Part shown: positions 17,208 through 25,287 of the stretch, piece by piece | Layout: each line of letters begins with the position of its first letter | Numbering within the stretch: position 1 is the stretch's first letter | Notes under the pieces: model-generated | What the model saw: only the letters and a program-made list of their open reading frames with translations | Database searches by the model: none | What the model was told of the DNA's origin: nothing | From: Clostridia bacterium | GTDB lineage: Bacteria > Bacillota > Clostridia > UMGS1883 | Direction: 5' to 3' | Assembly: GCA_017472685.1 (NCBI GenBank) | Contig: JAFUOO010000018.1 | Location: 39,067-103,066 of the forward strand | Length of the DNA stretch: 64,000 nt | Made by a program: the position numbers and the translations under genes

Positions 17208-17269
17208 TAGGCTCATTTGGCTATTCTGTTAAAAAGAAGCCTGCGGATAATAAAAAGAAAAAGCGATAA
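17206..17269 (+). pseudogene. Second copy of the flavin reductase 3' end
   Basis: Starting exactly at the end of the right inverted repeat, this segment reads I-G-S-F-G-Y-S-V-K-K then a lysine-rich tail and stop, the same as the end of the flavin reductase at 16641-16695. The first ten codons encode identical residues with many synonymous differences. It has no start and is not in frame with a gene. Confidence 0.8.
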
Positions 17270-17275
17270 TCAAAA

Positions 17276-17306
17276 ACTCCCGAACAATTTTGTTCGGGAG
17301 TTTTTT
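17276..17306. terminator. Bidirectional terminator
   Basis: 11-bp stem ACTCCCGAACA/TGTTCGGGAGT with a T-run on the plus strand and an A-run giving Ts on the minus strand; it lies between the flavin reductase scar and the galT stop. Confidence 0.88.
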
Positions 17307-17341
17307 CATTCATTCTGCACTCTGCATTCTGAATTCTGCCT

Positions 17342-18838
17342 TTATTTAATTGTAGCAACAAATCTGTCAAAGGCTGCCTTGCCTGCATCGTCTCTCTTAT
17401 AAACGCCTGCATGCTCAAGCACACCTACGAACACCTTACCAACTTCGTCGTGGAGGATATCCATTACGTTGCCTTTATTAATATCGGCATAGTTTGCCTT
17501 AATCATTTCAGCCCATTCGGCGTGAGACTCTGTTTCGGGAGTATTCATGGGCTTGCCCGATACTAAACAGTCTGCAACTGCGTCAAGCTCTTCAACAAGA
17601 CGGGCAGGAAGAACCGCAAGACCCATAACCTCGATAAGACCGATGTTTTCCTTCTTGATGTGGTGGTATTCTGCATGGGGATGATATACACCCATGGGAT
17701 GCTCGTCGGTTGTGATATTGTTACGGAGAACAAGGTCCATAACGTACTTGCCGTCAGCCATGGAAGCGATAGGTGTGATTGTGTTGTGAGGTGTGCCCTC
17801 TGTTTCAGCGAAGATAAATGCCGCTTCGTCTGTGTATCCTCTCCAAGCGGAAAGAATCTTAGCAGAGAGTTCACAAATCTTAGCTGTATCATTACTCTTG
17901 AGGCGGATAACGCTCATGGGCCAGTTAAGGCGACTTACTTCAACATCTTCAAAGCCTGCGATTGTATAGAACTTTTCGCTTTCAGCCTTGTGCATTGCAA
18001 ACGTGTGGTTACCACCCTGGAAATGCTCGTGTGTAAGGATAGAGCCGCCAACGATGGGCAAATCAGCGTTGGAGCCAACTATGTAGTGGTTAAAGCGTGT
18101 AATAAAGTCAAGTAATTTGCCGAAAACCTTATCGTCGATAACCATGGGCACATGCTTACTATTAAACACGATACAGTGCTCGTTGTAGTAAACATAGGGT
18201 GAATACTGGAAGCACCATTCCTGACCTATAATATCGATGGGAATAATTCTGTGGTTTGCTCTTGCAGGGTGATTAACTCTGCCCGCATAGCCTTCGTTTT
18301 CAACGCAAAGCTGGCAAGCAGGATAGCTCACAGATGCCTGGAGTTTAGCCGCTGCGATAGCCTTGGGGTCCTTTTCGGGCTTGGAGCGGTTGATTGTAAT
18401 TTCAATTTCGCCATAGGGAGAAGCTACTTCCCACTTAACATCCTTCTTAATTCTGCCGCGACGGATATAGTTGTTGTCGCAGGAGAGCTTGTAGAAATAG
18501 TCTGTAGCGTCCTTACTGCTCTTAGCGTAAAGTTCATTGAACTTGTCAATAACCGTAGAGGGGTAAGGAGTTAAAATGTCCATAACCTCTGTGTCAAAAA
18601 GGTCACGGTAAACAACGCTGTCGTTTTCGATAAGACCCTTTTCCACAGCAAAGTCAAGGATGCCCTTTAAAATTTCGTCGATTTCTTCTACTGCTGTGCA
18701 TACTTCGCCTGTGGGCTCGTACGCATCTAAGCCGAGCTTTTCAAGAAGACGGTTAATAACGTACATCTTGTCTGTTTCCTTGATTAAATTGGTCATTAAA
18801 CCGTAGGAAACAAGCTTGTCAATGTTTTTGTAAATCAT
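17342..18838 (-). CDS. galT: UDP-glucose--hexose-1-phosphate uridylyltransferase (class II)
   Basis: 498 codons including stop from the ATG at 18838, after AAAGGGTGG; an upstream start at 18925 runs through a hairpin and is rejected. The size, C-Q-L-C-V-E-N-E-G-Y-x-G-R segment, and T-H-E-H-F-Q-G-G with the active histidine mark the Firmicutes GalT family (class II), distinct from E. coli GalT. It exchanges UMP between UDP-glucose and galactose-1-phosphate in the Leloir pathway. It sits downstream of rhaD but behind a 16-bp hairpin and a possible promoter, so it is probably a separate unit. No galK or galE is visible nearby. Confidence 0.93.
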   Translation of the reverse strand: MIYKNIDKLVSYGLMTNLIKETDKMYVINRLLEKLGLDAYEPTGEVCTAVEEIDEILKGILDFAVEKGLIENDSVVYRDLFDTEVMDILTPYPSTVIDKFNELYAKSSKDATDYFYKLSCDNNYIRRGRIKKDVKWEVASPYGEIEITINRSKPEKDPKAIAAAKLQASVSYPACQLCVENEGYAGRVNHPARANHRIIPIDIIGQEWCFQYSPYVYYNEHCIVFNSKHVPMVIDDKVFGKLLDFITRFNHYIVGSNADLPIVGGSILTHEHFQGGNHTFAMHKAESEKFYTIAGFEDVEVSRLNWPMSVIRLKSNDTAKICELSAKILSAWRGYTDEAAFIFAETEGTPHNTITPIASMADGKYVMDLVLRNNITTDEHPMGVYHPHAEYHHIKKENIGLIEVMGLAVLPARLVEELDAVADCLVSGKPMNTPETESHAEWAEMIKANYADINKGNVMDILHDEVGKVFVGVLEHAGVYKRDDAGKAAFDRFVATIK

Positions 18839-18892
18839 TTTCAACCACCCTTTATAAAGTATTCTAACATATGTACTTATATGATAGCAAAA

Positions 18893-18926
18893 AATGGCGA
18901 AAAATACAAGTGTATTTTTCGCCATT
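18893..18926 (-). terminator. Hairpin after rhaBAD
   Basis: Perfect 16-bp inverted repeat AATGGCGAAAAATACA with a 2-nt centre, 12 bp past the rhaD stop. The stem itself holds the T-stretch; a trailing T-run is only moderate. Confidence 0.65.
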
Positions 18927-18937
18927 AAAATTACATA

Positions 18938-19753
18938 TTACAGATTAAGGAAATCCTTACGGTATTTAACACCGAAAGCTTCGGCAAGCTCTACCATTTC
19001 GCTATCCTTAATTGTGTTTATTCTGGGAAGATGAGCAGTGAGCATATAAATCTGCGCGGCTTTTTCAACGGTTTCGATAAGACCGAAGGTCTCGTCCATG
19101 TTTTTGCCTGCACCGTAAATGCCGTGCATACCCCATACAACAAGCCTGAATTCCTTCATTTTTTCTGCTGTTGCTTCGCCAATTGTGTTGTTACCGCAAA
19201 GCATCCAGGGAAGCACGCCAACGCCGTCGGGGAAAACAACAATACATTCTGTACACATTTCCCAAAGTGTGTGGGTAAACTTCTTTTCGTCAAGCTCATG
19301 CACATAGTTCATGGCAAGAGTGTTTGTGGGGTGAGAATGGATAACAACGCGGTTTTCAGGATCGACAGAAAGCCTTGCCATATGGCTCATAAGGTGAGCG
19401 GGCAGCTCAGAAGTGAACTTGCCGCCGTCCTTATAGCCCCATAAAAGCTCTGCAGTTGTGCCGTCAGCTGCAATGCGGATAATGCCGAGGTTTGTTTCGG
19501 GGTCGTCCTTTACGTTTTTGAAATACTTGCCTGTGCCTGTTACAATGAAGATTTTGCCGATTAAGCTATCCGCCTGAAAACCTGTGGGGATTGTGCGGAT
19601 AACGTTATTAAGATCAAGGTATTCGGCTACCTCCTCGTTTTCAAGCATATAGCTGATGTTGCCGCCGTTTCGCTCGTCCCAGCCGAGGCGGTACATGTTG
19701 GCTGTTGTGTCCATCATTTCGCGCACAAAGGGCGCTGTTAAAATATCACGCAT
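18938..19753 (-). CDS. rhaD: Rhamnulose-1-phosphate aldolase
   Basis: 271 residues of the class II (zinc) aldolase/AraD family. Visible: G-W-D-E-R-N-G-G-N-I-S near residue 25, V-T-G-T-G-K-Y-F, H-S-H-P-T-N (two metal histidines, near 140) and G-M-H-G-I-Y (third histidine, near 212). It splits L-rhamnulose-1-phosphate to dihydroxyacetone phosphate and L-lactaldehyde. The start overlaps the end of rhaA by 8 bp, showing coupling. Fuculose-phosphate aldolases are shorter (about 215 residues), which favours RhaD. Confidence 0.94.
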   Translation of the reverse strand: MRDILTAPFVREMMDTTANMYRLGWDERNGGNISYMLENEEVAEYLDLNNVIRTIPTGFQADSLIGKIFIVTGTGKYFKNVKDDPETNLGIIRIAADGTTAELLWGYKDGGKFTSELPAHLMSHMARLSVDPENRVVIHSHPTNTLAMNYVHELDEKKFTHTLWEMCTECIVVFPDGVGVLPWMLCGNNTIGEATAEKMKEFRLVVWGMHGIYGAGKNMDETFGLIETVEKAAQIYMLTAHLPRINTIKDSEMVELAEAFGVKYRKDFLNL

Positions 19754-20972
19754 TTCTATTCACCAAAACTTCCTTTTCGTATTTAATAACCTCTTCGTAG
19801 TAGTTATCACAAACGCCTTCACGCTTCAAAAATTCCTTCCACACTTCGCCGAAGGGTGCTGTTTTTAATTCCTCGCTAAGATACATAAGGTATGTAAAAT
19901 CGTTATTTTCCTGAATATTTTTCATGTCAGCAGGCTCTAAGAGCGCATATAAAAGTGCCTTCTGCACGCTTCTTACGCCTGTTACCCATGCGGAAATACG
20001 GTTGATGGATGCATCGAAATAGTCGGTTGAAATGAACACTCTGTCAAGTGCATCGTTGCGTACGATTTCCTTTGCGATTTCCTTTGTTTCATCGTCAAAG
20101 AGCACAACGTGGTCGCTGTCCCATCTTACCGGGCGTGTCACGTGAAGCGCAAGCTTTTCGTTAAAGAGCAAAAGGGAGGAAATTTTGTCACTTACCATTT
20201 CTGTGGGGTGGTAATGGCCGTTGTCCATAAGGGGTGTAATGCCCTTTGCCTGTGCGTAGGAAAGACAGAATTCGCTTGATCCTACAGTATAGCTTTCAAG
20301 GCCGATACCGAAAACCTTGCTTTCAACAGTTATGTAAACCCGTGTCTTATCGTAAGGTGTTGCGAGAATTTCGTCAAGGCTTTTTTTATACCTTGCGCGG
20401 GGACCCAGGCGGTCTGCGGGAATGTCCTTATAGCCGTCGGGTATCCAGATGTTCATAACGCAGGGGATGCCTGTTTCCTTTGCAAAATAGTCAGCAATCT
20501 TAACGCACTGCACACCGTGGCGCACCCAATAAGCGCGCACTTCCTCGTCGGGTGAGGAAAGGGTTAAGTTATCCTTAACCATGGGGTGAGAGAAGAATGT
20601 GGGGTTAAAGTCAAGTCCCCAGCCATGCTTTTTTGCAAATTCCACCCAGGGTGCAAAATCAGAAGGCTCAATTTCGTCTCTGCCCTTTTTGCCGTCATGC
20701 ATAGCATAGCTTGCATGAAGATTCAGCTTCTTTTTGCCGGGCATAAGGGAAAATGCCTTTTCAATGTCTGCCATAAGCTCCTCTGGGGTTGTTGCCTTGC
20801 CCGGATAGTTACCCGTTGCCTGTATGCCGCCCGAAAGCGTCTCACGGCTGTCAAAGCCTGTTACATCGTCGCCCTGCCAGCAGTGCACGGAAATAGTAAC
20901 ATCTCTTAATTTTTCAATAGCCTCGTCTACATCTACGCCAAAGCCTGCGTAGTATTTTTTTGCGTTATCCAT
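19746..20972 (-). CDS. rhaA: L-rhamnose isomerase
   Basis: 408 residues, close to the 419 of the E. coli enzyme. Conserved segments: H-C-W-Q-G-D-D-V and G-G-I-Q-A-T-G-N-Y-P-G in the N-terminal part, L-N-L-H-A-S-Y-A, D-F-N-P-T-F-F-S-H, V-E-S-K-V-F-G-I-G and L-D-N/M-D-N-G-H-Y-H-P-T-E (metal-binding residues). It converts L-rhamnose to L-rhamnulose in the cytoplasm. It starts behind AGGAGGTCTAAGT, 3 bp after rhaB ends, and overlaps rhaD. The order rhaB-rhaA-rhaD is the classic one. Confidence 0.96.
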   Translation of the reverse strand: MDNAKKYYAGFGVDVDEAIEKLRDVTISVHCWQGDDVTGFDSRETLSGGIQATGNYPGKATTPEELMADIEKAFSLMPGKKKLNLHASYAMHDGKKGRDEIEPSDFAPWVEFAKKHGWGLDFNPTFFSHPMVKDNLTLSSPDEEVRAYWVRHGVQCVKIADYFAKETGIPCVMNIWIPDGYKDIPADRLGPRARYKKSLDEILATPYDKTRVYITVESKVFGIGLESYTVGSSEFCLSYAQAKGITPLMDNGHYHPTEMVSDKISSLLLFNEKLALHVTRPVRWDSDHVVLFDDETKEIAKEIVRNDALDRVFISTDYFDASINRISAWVTGVRSVQKALLYALLEPADMKNIQENNDFTYLMYLSEELKTAPFGEVWKEFLKREGVCDNYYEEVIKYEKEVLVNRNA

Positions 20973-20974
20973 AC

Positions 20975-22333
20975 TTAGACCTCCTGTATACTAAATGAAA
21001 TTTTAACCAGTTCTCTTGCTTTCTCAACTGTCATATTTTTATCGGAATACATAAGCTGGCTTAAAATATTTCCGATGGCAGTTGCCTCAACAGGCCCTGC
21101 ATAAACCTTCTTACCGGTGTATTCCTTTATTAATTCGTTAAGGTATCTATCACGGCTTCCGCCGCCCACAACAGCAATGTTTGTTGTGCTGATGCCTGTT
21201 ATGCCCTCAATTTCTTCAACTGTTTTCTTATAGGCTTTTGCCAAAGAGTGATAGGTTGCCCGTAGCACGTCCTTTATGTCGGCATCCTCACCAAGACAGG
21301 CGCGTATTGCCAAGAGCATGTCTTTCGGGGCAGTGAGACGTGCGTCGTTAGGGTCAAAGGTTTTTGTGTAGGTGCTTTTCTTTGCCATTTCCATCATTTC
21401 GTCATAGGTGTATTTTTTGTCAAGGCTTTTTCTTAGCCCCTGGAAAAGCCACATACCCATGATGTTTTTTAAGAATCTGTAGCGATACTCTATACCGCCC
21501 TCGTTTGTGAAGTTTGCTTCCTCGGCTTTCTTTACGGTGCACGCCTCTTTAAGCTCGCAACCCATAAGGCTCCAGGTGCCTGAGGAAATGTACACACCGC
21601 CCTCCGCTACAGGGCAGGCTAAAACTGCGCTTGCCGTATCGTGGGAGGGGCAGAAGATAACATCCGCATCAAAGCCCATTTCCGCTTCAACCTCTTTTGT
21701 AAAGCGACCCACCAATTCCGTGGGATTACTGAGCGGTTTAAAGATGGCTTTATCAATACCAAGCCTTTCTAAAACCTCACCGTCCCAGGTATTGCTTTTT
21801 GCGTTCACAAGGTTTGTGGTTGTAGCGTTTGTATATTCATTTTTAATTTCGCCCGTGAGTTTGAAGGAAAGGTATTCGGGCATCATGAGAAAATGCCTTG
21901 CGCCCTCAAGCTTTCCCGATAACCTGTCACGATAGAGCTGATAGATTGTGTTGAAGCTTTGTGTCTGTATGCCTGTTTTTTCGTACAAATCGGGACAAAG
22001 CTCCTTAACAGCGGAAACACAGCTTTGGGTGCTGCTGTCACGGTAGCACATGCATGGGGCTATTTCCTTCCGATTTTCGTCAAGAAGCACATAGTCAACG
22101 CCCCAGGTATCAATGGCAATTGTTGCAGGGATTTTGCCAAGGTCGCCACACTTTTTTATACCGTTCTTTACATTTTCAAAAAGAGATTCAATGTCCCACA
22201 CAAGCGCGCCGTTTTCAATTGTGTATCCGTTTTCAAAGCGGTAAACTTCCTCGGTTAATATTTTGCCGTTTTCAACACAAGCTAAAATATGTCTGCCTGA
22301 GGATGCGCCTATGTCTATAGCTAAATGATACAT
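20975..22333 (-). CDS. rhaB: Rhamnulokinase
   Basis: 452 residues from the ATG at 22333, preceded by AGGGGTGAT; an in-frame ATG at 22444 lies beyond the promoter and is rejected. FGGY kinase with D-I-G-A-S-S-G-R-H at the start (the RhaB form of the phosphate-1 motif), D-T-W-G-V-D-Y near 85, H-D-T-A-S-A-V near 233, G-T-W-S-L-M-G and the C-terminal V-V-G-G-G-S-R-D adenosine motif. It phosphorylates L-rhamnulose with ATP. First gene of the rhaBAD operon. No AraC-type regulator or rhamnose transporter is visible near it. Confidence 0.95.
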   Translation of the reverse strand: MYHLAIDIGASSGRHILACVENGKILTEEVYRFENGYTIENGALVWDIESLFENVKNGIKKCGDLGKIPATIAIDTWGVDYVLLDENRKEIAPCMCYRDSSTQSCVSAVKELCPDLYEKTGIQTQSFNTIYQLYRDRLSGKLEGARHFLMMPEYLSFKLTGEIKNEYTNATTTNLVNAKSNTWDGEVLERLGIDKAIFKPLSNPTELVGRFTKEVEAEMGFDADVIFCPSHDTASAVLACPVAEGGVYISSGTWSLMGCELKEACTVKKAEEANFTNEGGIEYRYRFLKNIMGMWLFQGLRKSLDKKYTYDEMMEMAKKSTYTKTFDPNDARLTAPKDMLLAIRACLGEDADIKDVLRATYHSLAKAYKKTVEEIEGITGISTTNIAVVGGGSRDRYLNELIKEYTGKKVYAGPVEATAIGNILSQLMYSDKNMTVEKARELVKISFSIQEV

Positions 22334-22355
22334 TTTAATCACCCCTATTAAATTT

Positions 22356-22383
22356 AGAATACCACACCCCATTGAACATTTCA
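22356..22383 (-). promoter_or_regulatory. rhaBAD promoter
   Basis: On the minus strand TTGAAT (22378-22383), 16-nt spacer, TATTCT (22356-22361), about 22 nt before the rhaB start. Confidence 0.5.
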
Positions 22384-22419
22384 ATTTATTTTTGTTACCG
22401 CTATATTTGTTTTTGATGC

Positions 22420-22456
22420 AAAAAGAGACGGATACACTATCCACCCGTCTCTTTTT
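22420..22456 (-). terminator. Terminator after the lipoprotein gene
   Basis: AGAGACGG/CCGTCTCT outer stem with an inner GGATA/TATCC pairing and a T-run on the minus strand, just past the stop at 22463. Confidence 0.85.
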
Positions 22457-22462
22457 ATTGAA

Positions 22463-23050
22463 TTATTCCTCTGTAAAGGAGCTTGAAAGCTCTTCAAGTG
22501 CTGAAAGCATACCGCCTGTAACAGCGTCGGCAAAATCTTCGTCAGCATCAATTTTCCAGCCTTCTTCTGTTTTTACAACAGAAATAGCCGCTTCATTGGT
22601 AACTAAGCCCAAGTCCTCCTTGCTCATAGCCTCAATAAACATATTCATCATTTCTGCCTGTGCTTCTTCGTCGGAAAGAGGAGCTTCAGAAAAAGCATTT
22701 GAAAATGCGAATGCGAGAGCCTGCTGAAAGAATTCGCCTACAGCAACCTTCATGTCGGGTGCAGTTACAGAAGCTGTCACAGTTACGGTGTTTTCATCAA
22801 TCTGCTCTGAAGAAACAAGACTGTAATCAAGCTTTTCAAGCACTAAAGCTGCCATGTCGTATACTTCGGCATTGTCCTCGGTTTCAGCTTCCTCTTCGAT
22901 TACAAGATACTTCTGTGCGTCTTCAAGGTTGCCTGCTTTGCAAGCTTCGAAAAAGTTTTTCACTGTGGCTTCTGCCTTGCCAACCGCTCCGCAACCCGCG
23001 AGAGAAAGTGTCATAGCCAGAGCAAGCACCAATGCCAGAATTTTTTTCAT
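22463..23050 (-). CDS. Lipoprotein of unknown function (DUF4878-like)
   Basis: 195 residues. The N-terminus is a lipoprotein signal peptide with lipobox L-A-G-C (Cys at about 20). The mature part is acidic and begins with a V-K-N-F-F-E-A-C-K-A-G-N-L-E-D-A helix, like NTF2-type DUF4878 domains in which a short helical start is followed by a curved sheet; a T-E-E-G-W-K-I-D strand near 170 fits that too. Probably anchored on the outer face of the membrane. Good AAAGGAGG ribosome site and own terminator. The role is not known. Confidence 0.78.
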   Translation of the reverse strand: MKKILALVLALAMTLSLAGCGAVGKAEATVKNFFEACKAGNLEDAQKYLVIEEEAETEDNAEVYDMAALVLEKLDYSLVSSEQIDENTVTVTASVTAPDMKVAVGEFFQQALAFAFSNAFSEAPLSDEEAQAEMMNMFIEAMSKEDLGLVTNEAAISVVKTEEGWKIDADEDFADAVTGGMLSALEELSSSFTEE

Positions 23051-23090
23051 ATGTATTTTCCTCCTTTTGTTTTGTTGTCACCATTCTATA

Positions 23091-23612
23091 TTATGCATCT
23101 TTCTTTGTCAACGCCTTTTCCTTGAAGAACGTAATGGCTGTTATAATTTCAACCAATGCTTCGTTTGCAATACCGCCCACGGAGAATATAACTATGTTAT
23201 ACACAAAGGCAAAGGGCGAGGAAATCAAAATCATTTTTCGTGTTCCCACAGGGGTATCGGCGCTGACAGCGAGTGTGTTGAAAACCATTGCTATGCACAT
23301 GAATACCGATATGGGCTCGGGGCGCGACACTATTGCACTTGTGCCCATAACAATTGCAAAAAATACTACCCACAGCTTGCTTTTGAAAATGGGCTTGTAG
23401 TTGAAATAGAAAACCAGATTTCGCAAAATAGCAATAACATTTACAACGCCGCCCGCAATGCCGGCTCCACCGGGGAGCATAAAATAATGAATTGCAAAAA
23501 CAACGCCCGTCATGCACTGCATAACTATTATCTGTTTTTTCGTTTTAAGCTGAAAGCTTGTTACGGAAAGTATCATGGCAAGAATGCCGATAGCCTGACA
23601 AATAAGCTCCAT
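23091..23612 (-). CDS. YgjV-family membrane protein
   Basis: 173 residues with about six short transmembrane helices and the N-terminal pattern G-I-L-A-M-I-L-S-V-T-S-F-Q then Q-C-M-T-G-V-V-F-A-I-H-Y, characteristic of the YgjV/Imp-YgjV family of small inner-membrane proteins whose function is not established. The gene starts with a good AAAGGAGCGG site, 14 bp past the ABC-F gene, and is probably co-transcribed with it. A transport or permease role would be inference only. Confidence 0.8.
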   Translation of the reverse strand: MELICQAIGILAMILSVTSFQLKTKKQIIVMQCMTGVVFAIHYFMLPGGAGIAGGVVNVIAILRNLVFYFNYKPIFKSKLWVVFFAIVMGTSAIVSRPEPISVFMCIAMVFNTLAVSADTPVGTRKMILISSPFAFVYNIVIFSVGGIANEALVEIITAITFFKEKALTKKDA

Positions 23613-23625
23613 AAATACCGCTCCT

Positions 23626-25179
23626 TTATACTATCTTTGTTGTCTTGTCTTCCAAATCCCAGATTTCGTCGCAAACTGCATTGTAAAACTCGGGCTCATG
23701 GCTTACAAGGAGAACTGTTCCCTTAAACTCACGGATGGCACGCTTCAAGTCTTCCTTGGCATCAACATCGAGATGATTTGTAGGCTCGTCCAAGACCAGA
23801 AGATTAACATCCTTAAGCATAAGCTTACAAAGGCGTACCTTTGCGTTTTCACCGCCTGAGAGAACCTTCATCTGACTTGTGATATGCTCGGTGGTAAGCC
23901 CGCATTTTGCCAGCGCTGCACGTGCTTCGGCATTTGTGAGGGAGGGGTATAAATCCCAGATTTCTTCAAGGGCAGTCTTTGAGGAGGCAATTTCCTCCTG
24001 TTCAAAGTAGCCCACGCTCATAAACTGGTCATGCTCAATTGTACCCTCAAAGGGCGGGATAATACCGAGAAGGGTTTTCAAAAGGGTGGATTTGCCCAAG
24101 CCGTTTACACCGCGGATTGCAATTTTTTTGTTTCTTTCAACAATCAGGTCCCACTTTTTTGTAAGGGGTGTGTCATAGCCAATTACCAATTCCTTTGCGC
24201 TTATTACAACCCTGCCGGGGGTGCGGTCGCTTCGGAATTTGAATTCGGGCTTGACCCTTTCGGGGGCAAGGGTTATTTTTTCCATTTTATCCAGCTGCTT
24301 TTGTCTTGAGCGGGCAAGTGTTGCTGTGGCGGCACGAGCCTTGTTGCGGGCAACAAAGTCCTCCAGGTCGGCAATTTCCTTCTGCTGCTTTGCATAAGCC
24401 GCTTCGAGCTGTCGTTTCTTTAAGGCATAGCTTTCCTCAAAGAAGTTGTAGTCACCGCTGTAGCGGGTAAGAATTGTGTTTTCCAGGTGGTAAACAACGT
24501 TTATAACGCTGTTTAAGAAGGGGATATCGTGGCTTACTAAGATAAATGCGTTTTCATAGTTCTGCAAAAAGTTAGTAAGCCAGCGGATGTGGTTTTCGTC
24601 CAGGAAGTTTGTGGGCTCGTCCAAAATTAAAATCATGGGATTTTGTAAAAGCACCTTTGCAAGGAGTACCTTTGCACGCTGACCGCCGGAAAGCTCACTT
24701 ACATCACGGTCAAGACCTATCTGGTTAAGACCTAAGCCTGCCGCTGTTTCGTTGATTTTTGTGTCGATTGTGTAATAGCCTGACATATCGAGGATTTCCT
24801 GCATTTCGCCCACGTCTTCCATCATGGCAGCAATTTCCTCGTCTGAGGCTGTTGCCATTTTTTCGTAGGTTTCCATAATTTCAGCTTCGATGTCGGTCAG
24901 GTGAGAAAAGGCTTCGCGCAAGACATCGTAAATGGTTTTGCCCTTTGTTAAGGTGGAATACTGGTCAAGATAGCCGACCGTAATACGCTTGCACCATTCT
25001 ACTTTGCCCTCATCGGGGGTGAGATTGCCCATGATGATATTTAAAAAGGTGGACTTACCCTCGCCGTTAGCGCCCACAAGGCCTATATGTTCACCTTTTA
25101 AAAGACGGAAGGATGCATCCTCAAGTATCTGTCTGCCGCCAAAGCCGTGGGTTACGTGTTCAACATTTAAAATGCTCAT
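23626..25179 (-). CDS. ABC-F family ATPase
   Basis: 517 residues with two ABC ATPase domains and no transmembrane part. Domain 1: Walker A G-A-N-G-E-G-K-S-T (near 38), signature L-S-G-G-Q (near 155), Walker B L-I-L-D-E-P. The inter-domain arm (about 240-310) is rich in charged residues and has the Y-A-K-Q-Q-K-E-I helix. Domain 2: G-V-N-G-L-G-K-S-T (near 350), L-S-G-G-E and L-V-L-D-E-P. ABC-F proteins act on the ribosome E site as translation factors or antibiotic-protection factors. This is closest in form to the YkpA/YbiT-type housekeeping members; resistance function cannot be judged from the sequence. Confidence 0.92.
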   Translation of the reverse strand: MSILNVEHVTHGFGGRQILEDASFRLLKGEHIGLVGANGEGKSTFLNIIMGNLTPDEGKVEWCKRITVGYLDQYSTLTKGKTIYDVLREAFSHLTDIEAEIMETYEKMATASDEEIAAMMEDVGEMQEILDMSGYYTIDTKINETAAGLGLNQIGLDRDVSELSGGQRAKVLLAKVLLQNPMILILDEPTNFLDENHIRWLTNFLQNYENAFILVSHDIPFLNSVINVVYHLENTILTRYSGDYNFFEESYALKKRQLEAAYAKQQKEIADLEDFVARNKARAATATLARSRQKQLDKMEKITLAPERVKPEFKFRSDRTPGRVVISAKELVIGYDTPLTKKWDLIVERNKKIAIRGVNGLGKSTLLKTLLGIIPPFEGTIEHDQFMSVGYFEQEEIASSKTALEEIWDLYPSLTNAEARAALAKCGLTTEHITSQMKVLSGGENAKVRLCKLMLKDVNLLVLDEPTNHLDVDAKEDLKRAIREFKGTVLLVSHEPEFYNAVCDEIWDLEDKTTKIV

Positions 25180-25257
25180 ATATATAATTCCTTTCGGGAT
25201 AATTTACTCTCATTAATATACATTATTTTTATATATTTTGCAACAGTGAAAATTCAA

Positions 25258-25284
25258 GCCCCCGAAGAATATCTCCGGGGGCTT
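25258..25284 (-). terminator. Hairpin after the modular secreted protein
   Basis: AAGCCCCCG/CGGGGGCTT stem immediately after the stop at 25288; the T-run on the minus strand is short. Confidence 0.6.
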
Positions 25285-25287
25285 ACC

